Shown: piece after piece, positions 1-5,077 of the stretch | Numbering within the stretch: position 1 is the stretch's first letter | Layout of the letters: each line of letters begins with the position of its first letter | DNA from: Pseudomonadota bacterium | GTDB lineage: Bacteria; Pseudomonadota; Gammaproteobacteria; Burkholderiales; Sulfuriferulaceae | Direction of reading: 5' to 3' | Length of the DNA: 6,019 nt | Assembly (NCBI GenBank): GCA_021790625.1 | Contig: JAJYGL010000038.1 | Location: 1 to 6,019, forward strand | Made by a program: the position numbers and the translations under genes | Notes under the pieces: model-generated | What the model was told of the DNA's origin: nothing | Seen by the model: the letters and a program-made list of their open reading frames with translations, nothing else | The model's database searches: none

Positions 1-671
1 GCGCTGGCGAGTTTGCGGTAAATTTCGCGCAGGGATTGGCTGAGGTGTTGTTCTTCAGCTTGTTGTTTTTGTTCTTTTGCGCGTTGTTTTGCGGTTTTCT
101 TGCGTTGTGGCGATTGTTGTTCTTCTTCGGCCTGTGTGTCGAGTTGTTCGTTGATGTATTGAAACACGGATTCCGGGCTGTTCAGGTCAAGATCGTCATC
201 CAATTCAATCCCCGTTTCCATTTCCAGCATGGTTTTTAGATGCGTCAATTTTTCTGCGGCGATTTCATCGTGACTAATATGACTGTATTTGTCGAACACG
301 GTTCTCAGTTCGGCATCGTCGCATTCGTCCAAAAGCGCGCTAGTCAAGTCCAGTATCAAAGCCACGATTTGGCTGCGTTCAATTTTGCTGAAGCCTTTTT
401 CTGCGTGGATCTGATTGAGGCGGTGGACGATTTTTATTTTAATTTCAAGCATTTCTTTAAGCATCGGATCGAGTTCGAGGCTGTATTTCTTTTGAAAAAT
501 CCCGTGCAAATTTTCCCAAGCAGCAAATTGTTCGCGTTGGGTTTTAATCTGCTTGATCAGTGTGTTGAAGGTAATTTCTTCTTTGCTCAACTTGACAGCC
601 GTTTTTTGAATAACGATTTCGCTACTTTTGTCGTCAACAGGATAACCAAAAAGATCGGTGTTTTTGGGCAT
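1..671 (-). CDS. Probable J-domain (DnaJ-like) protein, N-terminal part, cut by left edge
   Basis: An uninterrupted minus-strand frame begins with ATG at 671-669 (MPKNTDLFGYPVDD...) and is still open at base 1, giving 223 complete codons. The next in-frame stop upstream is at 707-705 with no other good start between, so the start is well fixed, although no clear Shine-Dalgarno is seen. Residues 1-15 look extended; residues 28-150 are mostly helical with many Lys and Glu. An acidic stretch (about 157-166) is followed by a highly charged Gln/Lys/Glu helix (about 178-208). The last residues, SQSLREIYRKLASA, resemble helix II of a J domain just before its HPD loop, which would lie outside the window. 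Proteobacterial proteins of this build are annotated as J-domain co-chaperones that stimulate Hsp70 ATPase. That family call rests on the last 14 residues and memory of the family; the coding call itself is firm. Codon use is natural in this frame, while the plus strand gives only Phe/Leu-rich shadow frames. There is no signal peptide, so it is likely cytoplasmic. Confidence 0.8.
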   Translation of the reverse strand, partial: MPKNTDLFGYPVDDKSSEIVIQKTAVKLSKEEITFNTLIKQIKTQREQFAAWENLHGIFQKKYSLELDPMLKEMLEIKIKIVHRLNQIHAEKGFSKIERSQIVALILDLTSALLDECDDAELRTVFDKYSHISHDEIAAEKLTHLKTMLEMETGIELDDDLDLNSPESVFQYINEQLDTQAEEEQQSPQRKKTAKQRAKEQKQQAEEQHLSQSLREIYRKLAS

Positions 672-698
672 GGTAAGAAAAATATCGGCTGTGTTTTT

Positions 699-728
699 AA
701 ACCGTCATTAAACCTGAAACGACGGTTT
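699..728. repeat. Perfect 8-bp inverted repeat around the -10, operator candidate
   Basis: AAACCGTC (699-706) and GACGGTTT (721-728) are perfect inverted copies separated by 14 bp. Half-site centres are 22 bp apart, about two helical turns. One arm sits in the promoter spacer and the other at the predicted transcription start. This placement suits a dimeric repressor operator. A hairpin in the plus-strand transcript (it is followed by two further T) is possible, but no plus-strand gene ends nearby. Confidence 0.4.
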
Positions 729-736
729 TTGGTCAA
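707..736 (-). promoter_or_regulatory. Sigma70-like promoter of the J-domain-like gene
   Basis: On the minus strand TTGACC (736-731) matches the -35 consensus at 5 of 6 positions. TTTAAT (712-707) matches the -10 consensus at 5 of 6, and the spacer is 18 bp. Transcription would start near 700, leaving a leader of about 30 nt before the ATG at 671. This is a pattern match only, but the position is right. Confidence 0.5.
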
Positions 737-1009
737 GTTCAAATTTTGCCAGTTTTTGTTAGCCTGAACATATCATGCGAACGGCACCGCACCAGCAAAA
801 AGCGGAAAACGAAGTTGGATTGGTGTAAAATTCGACAGTGGCAGGGTGTTGCTTGTGTTTACAAAGTGTTGGCCTAGTAAGCCACAATCATGTCAAACAC
901 TGACAACAATTTCTGCTCTTTAATATGAAATATTCAGGCTAATTGCCGTTTCGTTTCATTAAGCGGATAATGGCTACTTGGTAACAATTCATTAACAGGC
1001 AATCAAAAA

Positions 1010-2218
1010 TTGGATTTTTCTTTTTTTTCCCGCAAAAAAAAATCAGGCAACGAAATGGCTGCGCCGGTACTTGCAAAGCCAAAGGGTCGGGAACTGGCTA
1101 TTGCGCAAATCGAACAAGAGCCGCTCGTTGAACAGTCTTTCGATCTGGAATCGCCGGACACCTTGATTGAAGTCACGGAAATCGCCGCCAATTTCCCACC
1201 GGGCGTGGAGGATGCCGCCATTCTGTACGCCAATGGACGCAGCAACGATGCCATTGACCTGTTACAAATGTTTTTGCTGCAAAAACCCGATGAAGATATT
1301 TTATGGTTGCTCTTGTTCGACCTGTACCAAATCAGCGGACAAAAAAACGCTTTTGAACAACTGGCGCTTGATTACGCCGTCAAACGCGAACAATCACCAC
1401 CTGCCTGGCGTGAAAAACAAACGGCCACGTCATCCGGCAAGCCGGCAACGCCCACAACACTCCACTCAGCAACTACCGGCAACACTGGTCAATTGTTCAG
1501 TCTGAAGGGCGCCTTGGACGAACATCTGGACGAACGCATCCATCTGATGCTGGAATCGGCTCGCTCCGGTGCCATGCAACTGGATTTATCCGGCATCCAG
1601 AGCGCCTCGCCGCAGGGATGCCAATTGCTGCAGAAAGCATTGCAGGAATTGCAACACCGTCAGGTACAACTGCAACTGGCCAGTGGAGCCCTGATTGGCT
1701 TGCTGCAACATTACATCGAAAAAGAGGAAACCATTGCGCCGGAATACTGGCTGCTCTTGATGCAACTTTACCAAATGCAGGGCAAAATGACCGAATTCGA
1801 AGATGTCGCAATCGATTATGCCATGCAATTCGAAGTCTCTCCCCCGTCATGGGAAAAACCAAAACAACCTGCGCAACTGGTGGCTCCTCTGCTGGTAGAA
1901 GATGAACCCGCCGCCGATCCAGACACATTCACCCTGCATGGCGTCATCGGCAGCAAAAGTGTCTCTTTGCTGAACGGATTCAAAGAATTTGCGCTACAGC
2001 GCAACGACACTACGCTGGATATGTCCGACGTAGACCGCATCGAATTTTCCAGCGTCAGCATCCTGATGGACGCCCTGATGCAACTATCCGTCAAAGGCAA
2101 GCAGATTACCATCGTCCATGCCAACATGCTGGTGTATGTTTTGCTGGTGGTAATGGGCATCGACCAAATCGTCACCGTCGCGGGCAATCAAAACCAATCC
2201 CCACTCTTTAACCGCTAA
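1010..2218 (+). CDS. Tandem helical-repeat/STAS domain protein (402 aa)
   Basis: The protein has a basic, Phe-rich N terminus (FSFFSRKKKS, residues 3-12) and then a duplicated architecture. Helical TPR/FimV-like segment A spans about 64-135, STAS-like domain 1 about 161-236, helical segment B about 237-284, and STAS-like domain 2 about 306-392. The STAS signatures are LDLSGI (191-196) and LDMSDV (336-341). Domain 2 keeps a Ser pair (S347, S348) at the place where anti-sigma antagonists carry the phosphorylated Ser, whereas domain 1 has SPQGC there and looks degenerate. There is no signal peptide or membrane segment. STAS domains bind kinases, phosphatases or nucleotides in signalling, so a cytoplasmic scaffold or antagonist role is plausible, but no partner gene is adjacent. 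Start: TTG at 1010 is preferred because it includes the basic FSFF head. ATG at 1055 has a better-spaced AGG (1045-1047) and is a real alternative that removes 15 residues. The gene converges on the DUF4276 gene. Confidence 0.85.
   Translation: MDFSFFSRKKKSGNEMAAPVLAKPKGRELAIAQIEQEPLVEQSFDLESPDTLIEVTEIAANFPPGVEDAAILYANGRSNDAIDLLQMFLLQKPDEDILWLLLFDLYQISGQKNAFEQLALDYAVKREQSPPAWREKQTATSSGKPATPTTLHSATTGNTGQLFSLKGALDEHLDERIHLMLESARSGAMQLDLSGIQSASPQGCQLLQKALQELQHRQVQLQLASGALIGLLQHYIEKEETIAPEYWLLLMQLYQMQGKMTEFEDVAIDYAMQFEVSPPSWEKPKQPAQLVAPLLVEDEPAADPDTFTLHGVIGSKSVSLLNGFKEFALQRNDTTLDMSDVDRIEFSSVSILMDALMQLSVKGKQITIVHANMLVYVLLVVMGIDQIVTVAGNQNQSPLFNR
1304..1852 (+). repeat. Internal duplication in the STAS gene (two copies, protein level)
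   Basis: Residues 99-133 (bases 1304-1408) and 247-281 (bases 1748-1852) align without gaps at an offset of exactly 148 residues, with 19 of 35 identical. Shared landmarks are WLLL, LYQ, G, FE, DYA, E and SPPxW. Each copy is followed, after a linker, by a STAS-like domain. The two DNA copies have diverged, so this is an old duplication rather than a recombination-active repeat. Confidence 0.85.
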
Positions 2219-2235
2219 GGAACAGCTGAACTATT

Positions 2236-2265
2236 CCCACATGGCCGAGACGGCGGCCTGATGGG
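2236..2265. repeat. Imperfect GC-rich hairpin after the STAS gene
   Basis: CCCA (2236-2239) pairs with TGGG (2262-2265), and GGCCG (2243-2247) with CGGCC (2254-2258), with a 3x3 internal loop and a 6-nt apical loop. It starts 17 bases after the STAS stop codon. There is no T tract, so it is not a classic intrinsic terminator. It could be a transcript-end structure or part of a dispersed intergenic repeat. Confidence 0.35.
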
Positions 2266-2289
2266 ATGAAATGCAAGGCGTGACTCGCA

Positions 2290-2311
2290 GTCAAGGGTTA
2301 TTCTCCTTGAC
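2290..2311. repeat. Hairpin between convergent genes
   Basis: GTCAAGG (2290-2296) and CCTTGAC (2305-2311) form a perfect 7-bp stem with an 8-nt loop. It lies midway between the ends of the convergent STAS and DUF4276 genes. No T run follows on either strand, so termination activity is uncertain. Confidence 0.35.
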
Positions 2312-2337
2312 CAGCGGCTATTGAAAAGTTAGTTCTG

Positions 2338-2363
2338 GTGGTTTCTTCGACAAGTCAAACCAC
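2338..2363 (-). terminator. Hairpin at the stop codon of the DUF4276 gene, possible terminator
   Basis: GTGGTTT (2338-2344) and AAACCAC (2357-2363) form a 7-bp stem around a 12-nt loop. On the minus strand the hairpin begins within the TAG stop codon (2365-2363). Downstream sequence is only modestly T-rich, so it would be a weak terminator or a 3'-end stabilising hairpin for the ATPase/DUF4276 mRNA. Confidence 0.3.
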
Positions 2364-3055
2364 TATTGTGACCACTGCTCAAGTCGTTCTATCCAACCAT
2401 GAAATAATGGGCATTCTTGGCGGATCGCATCGAGTCCAATTTCGAGTATTGCCAATGTTCCCATCAGCGGTTTTTCATAGCCAGGCACTAAATTCATAAT
2501 TCGTTTAGATGGAGCCGTTTGGGGCGAATCGTTAATTTCCTCGGGGGTAGGATACTGATCGCGGATCGCCTGAAATTTAGGTGACAATTCAGGCTTGCCG
2601 ATACCTTGACCAAACCGAGTGGCGTCACTAAATAATAGCCCTTCAAACTCGTGCATTATAACGTAGGGAATGAAACGATTTGGGTCAAAATCATCCCCCA
2701 TCTCATTACAAACGTCAGCCAGTAGTGCATTTTCTACCGTAGCCGCCTTTTCAGCGAATACCAGTTGTGAGGCTTCCGCACGCCCTGGCCAAGCCCTTCC
2801 GCCAGTTTGTGGCAGAGCATAAAAATCCACCATTGTCGTAGAAAGACATTTAGAGTCCTCTTTTAGATGGTTCAAAATATCTTTACGCACTGCATTCCAG
2901 GCTCGAATACCGCCACGCCGATCACGCTGGCGGGCATTGCCGACTAACCGGGCGCTGACTTTCGTGTAACCAAACCCATATAGGTGAGATGCCAACACAT
3001 CGTTTACGAAAGCCTCTTCGGTCTCGCCCTCAACATGAATCAGCAGCCTGGACAT
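2363..3055 (-). CDS. DUF4276 family protein (TOPRIM-like), partner of the upstream ATPase
   Basis: This 230-residue protein begins MSRLLIHVEGETEEAF, which matches the first strand and the acidic VEGxTEE motif that opens DUF4276 proteins. Further motifs are VDFYALP (76-82), MHEFEGLLFSD (134-144), and a PSKR segment (182-185) near the C-terminal third. The order of an N-terminal Glu motif and later Asp/Glu motifs resembles TOPRIM folds of OLD-family nucleases; catalytic activity is inferred. Start: ATG at 3055 lies 4 nt after the ATPase stop and places the first strand at the N terminus. ATG at 3091 is in frame, adds 12 residues (MNWAVAPESSEP), overlaps the ATPase gene, and has GGGAG four bases upstream, so it cannot be excluded. 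Either way translation is coupled to the ATPase. There is no signal peptide or membrane segment. If the pair works as in OLD or PARIS systems, this would be the effector. Confidence 0.85.
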   Translation of the reverse strand: MSRLLIHVEGETEEAFVNDVLASHLYGFGYTKVSARLVGNARQRDRRGGIRAWNAVRKDILNHLKEDSKCLSTTMVDFYALPQTGGRAWPGRAEASQLVFAEKAATVENALLADVCNEMGDDFDPNRFIPYVIMHEFEGLLFSDATRFGQGIGKPELSPKFQAIRDQYPTPEEINDSPQTAPSKRIMNLVPGYEKPLMGTLAILEIGLDAIRQECPLFHGWIERLEQWSQ

Positions 3056-3059
3056 AGGT

Positions 3060-4166
3060 TCACTCGACTCCGGGGCGACCGCCCAGTTCATTTTTCTCCC
3101 ACAATTGGCCTAAACTATAATCTTGTAGCCACATTTCCAGTTTTGCAGGGTCAAGCCGCGTCATCTGTGTGCCACCATCCACTCGATCTGCTACCAACAC
3201 ATCTTCCGGTTGAAAGTGGTCAAGCAGAAATGGAGATTGCGTGGATATGATCACCTGTATATTTACAGATGCCTGTTTAATCAGCGATGCTAGCAATGTG
3301 ATTGCGTAAGGGTGCAATCCCAGTTCAGGTTCATCAACCAGAATTACAGATGGCTGATAACTTACGGGCTGAAGAAACAACGTCGCTAGCGCAATGAAGC
3401 GCAAAGTTCCGTCCGAGAGTGCAGACGCATCAAAATAAGCATCCGATCCTTTGTGCTTCCATTCCAGTCGAATTTTCTCCGGGTTCAGCTTTTGCGGTTC
3501 CAGTTGAAAATCATCGAAGAACGGAGCTACGCGCTGTACGGTACGGCGAATGAGGTTGTAAGCGTTGTCGTGCTTCTCGCGCAGGTAGTAAAGAAATGTA
3601 GCCAGATTTGAGCCATCTGGACGCAAATAGCGGTTGTCATTCACGTCTGCGGTCATCTTCATCGGCGAAGTAGCGCTAGTGTCGTGGAAGTGATAGAGCC
3701 GCCAGCGGTCAAGATGGTCGCGTACATAACTAGCTATTCTTGTGTATTTCTGCGCACTGATACCAGCTTCTTTACCAACTCTGGGTAGCCCCTCACCCAT
3801 GGGGCCAGGGTATTTCGATTTGTTCCAGTAGTATGCCCATTCTGAAACTGGCACGAGTTCGTCCATATTCGTTGGATCAAGATTAATCTCGTATTGGTTC
3901 GTCTCATCCAAGAACGAAATGCGAATGTGAAGCTGCTTGGTCACTTTCGCGCCGAAGTGCAACACCTTGTCGGCACCACCAGCCTTGACTACATAGTCTT
4001 GCAAATGCCCTTCCCTAATGGCATGTAAAAAAGAAAACACGCCGATGAAGTTGGACTTCCCCGAGCCATTTGGACCGATAACCACATTGATAGCCCCGAG
4101 CTTCAACTTCTCGATGGAAGCTATGCTCTTGAAGCCTTTGACGCTGATGGAGTTAAGTGCTGACAT
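3060..4166 (-). CDS. AAA/ABC-type ATPase of the OLD/AAA_21 class, first gene of a two-gene module
   Basis: This 368-residue cytoplasmic ATPase resembles SMC/RecF/OLD heads. It begins with ISVKGFKSI (7-15) and has a Walker A GPNGSGKS (31-38). A helical/insert region with several Tyr and Trp follows (about 100-225). The degenerate ABC signature is LSDGT (250-254), Walker B is ILVDEPELGLHP (275-286), and STQSP (308-312) sits at the H-loop position with Gln where many relatives have His. The C terminus, YSLGQLWEKNELGG (350-363), is typical of this family. There is no C-terminal TOPRIM domain; the adjacent DUF4276 gene may supply that part. The ATG at 4166 is preceded by AAGAG four bases upstream. 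A -10-like TATTAT lies at 4219-4214, but no good -35 is seen. Such ATPases dimerise on ATP and act as sensors or regulators for a partner effector in several defence systems; its role here is inferred. Confidence 0.9.
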   Translation of the reverse strand: MSALNSISVKGFKSIASIEKLKLGAINVVIGPNGSGKSNFIGVFSFLHAIREGHLQDYVVKAGGADKVLHFGAKVTKQLHIRISFLDETNQYEINLDPTNMDELVPVSEWAYYWNKSKYPGPMGEGLPRVGKEAGISAQKYTRIASYVRDHLDRWRLYHFHDTSATSPMKMTADVNDNRYLRPDGSNLATFLYYLREKHDNAYNLIRRTVQRVAPFFDDFQLEPQKLNPEKIRLEWKHKGSDAYFDASALSDGTLRFIALATLFLQPVSYQPSVILVDEPELGLHPYAITLLASLIKQASVNIQVIISTQSPFLLDHFQPEDVLVADRVDGGTQMTRLDPAKLEMWLQDYSLGQLWEKNELGGRPGVE

Positions 4167-4281
4167 GAATCTCTTTTCGTTGTCCTGTTTTGTTTAATTT
4201 GACCTTCCGGCTAATAATATCATGCCCCTCTTGGTCATGAGCGGCGCAACGCAGCAGTTCGCCCACCAAGCCCCGTCCCAC

Positions 4282-4309
4282 CGAGCATATTTTGCTCGTT
4301 ATCAACGAG
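4282..4309. repeat. Two overlapping, mutually exclusive hairpins
   Basis: CGAGCA (4282-4287) pairs with TGCTCG (4293-4298), and CTCGTT (4295-4300) pairs with AACGAG (4304-4309). The two stems share CTCG, so only one can form at a time. They lie in the 179-base gap between the TtcA-family stop and the ATPase start. No T tract follows. They could be a weak transcript-end structure for the ttcA-like gene or chance. Confidence 0.35.
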
Positions 4310-4345
4310 GCGGTTCATGGAGGAATAGATCAGCGCTTCCCTAGC

Positions 4346-5077
4346 TTACCGCATCAACTCCCGCATGGCGGTTTTCAAACTGGCAAACAGTTTGGGGTGA
4401 TGCTTCTCTTGCTCGGCAAGCAGCATCTTCATTTCCTGCCGCGCCGTTGGCTGTGCAAAACACGCTGGACAATTCTCTTCGATGACCGGCAAACCGGCCA
4501 TCTTGGCAAAGCTTGCTGTTTGCCTTTCCCGCACATACACCAATGGCCGTATGACGCGAATATCCCCCACATCGTTGACATAATTGGCCTTCATGGTACG
4601 CAGTTTGCCGCCAAAAAACTGTGACATGAGCAAGGTTTCAGCCAGATCATCCAGATGTTGCGCCAACGCCAGCACATTATAGTGCTGTTCCCGCGCCACA
4701 CGGTACAATATGCCGCGCCGCAACCGTGAGCAATAGGCACAAAAGGAATCTCCGCTCATGCTCGATTTGGCCGACTCAACTATCGGCTGCTGCTCCAGCC
4801 AGTAAGGCACATCAAGTCCTCGCACATACGGCTCCAGCACGCCCGGATTAAATCCTGGCGATTGTGGATCGACCGTACACACCCCCAATGCAAAACGCAC
4901 TGGCGCGCGTTGTTGCAAATCCAGCAAAATATGCAATAGACTCAATGAGTCCTTGCCGCCGGACAAACCAAGCAAAATACGGTCGCCGTCGTGTATCATG
5001 TCAAAATCGCCCATGGCGCGCCCTACTGCGCTGCGCAGGGAATGGGGAGGAAAAACCCGCTCAACTGGCGATGACAT
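4346..5077 (-). CDS. ttcA: TtcA-family PP-loop tRNA thiolation enzyme
   Basis: TtcA makes 2-thiocytidine at position 32 of certain tRNAs, using ATP to adenylate the base and an Fe-S cluster to bring sulfur. This 243-residue frame has the PP-loop SGGKDS (39-44), the first Cys pair with the family hallmark CAYCSRLRRGILY (113-125), GGK (156-158), IRPLVYVRE (176-184), and a second Cys pair CPAC (203-206). Length is below the roughly 310 residues of E. coli TtcA, mainly because the ends are shorter. The E. coli GHHxDD segment reads AQHLDD here (139-144), and the second Cys pair differs in context, so this may be a TtcA-like paralogue rather than the orthologue; the symbol is tentative. Start: ATG at 5077 has a weak GAG 10 nt upstream and overlaps msbA by 17 nt. 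ATG at 5092 (five more residues) is possible. Overlap with msbA implies co-transcription. Confidence 0.85.
   Translation of the reverse strand: MSSPVERVFPPHSLRSAVGRAMGDFDMIHDGDRILLGLSGGKDSLSLLHILLDLQQRAPVRFALGVCTVDPQSPGFNPGVLEPYVRGLDVPYWLEQQPIVESAKSSMSGDSFCAYCSRLRRGILYRVAREQHYNVLALAQHLDDLAETLLMSQFFGGKLRTMKANYVNDVGDIRVIRPLVYVRERQTASFAKMAGLPVIEENCPACFAQPTARQEMKMLLAEQEKHHPKLFASLKTAMRELMR

Larger units (their letters stand above)
672..1009. other. Divergent intergenic region between the J-domain-like and STAS genes
   Basis: These 338 bases carry no convincing gene. The left third holds the promoter and inverted repeat of the leftward gene. On the right, a weak plus-strand promoter for the STAS gene may lie at CTGACA (900-905) and TAATAT (921-926), though the spacer of 15 bp is short. 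AATAT-GAA-ATATT (922-934) is a small perfect inverted repeat overlapping that -10. An AGG at 997-999, 10 nt before the TTG at 1010, may be the ribosome binding site. The rest is AT-rich with nothing recognisable. Confidence 0.5.

Noticed and set aside
36..767. Plus-strand open frames 36-239 and 240-767
   Set aside because: Phe/Leu-rich, low-complexity translations typical of the antisense of an AAA/GAA/CAA-rich gene; the minus-strand frame 1-671 gives a natural protein sequence.
1497..2187. Minus-strand and alternate plus-strand open frames inside the STAS gene
   Set aside because: Compositionally odd, no domain features, and fully overlapped by the well-supported STAS protein.
2219..2306. 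28-codon minus-strand TTG frame preceded by AAGGAG
   Set aside because: The AAGGAG is part of the 2290-2311 hairpin and the translation has no recognisable features; more likely structured intergenic DNA.
2236..2311. Intrinsic terminators for the STAS gene
   Set aside because: Stem-loops exist, but neither is followed by a U tract on either strand, so I list them as hairpins only.
4235..4318. 27-codon minus-strand frame MNRLVDNEQNML... in the gap after the TtcA-family gene
   Set aside because: No ribosome binding site (CCTCC precedes it, the wrong polarity), no recognisable motif; mentioned only as a possible remnant.
2219..4345. Insertion-sequence or integrase signs flanking the ATPase/DUF4276 pair
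   Set aside because: No transposase, integrase, tRNA gene, terminal inverted repeats or target-site duplication could be seen by eye at either edge.
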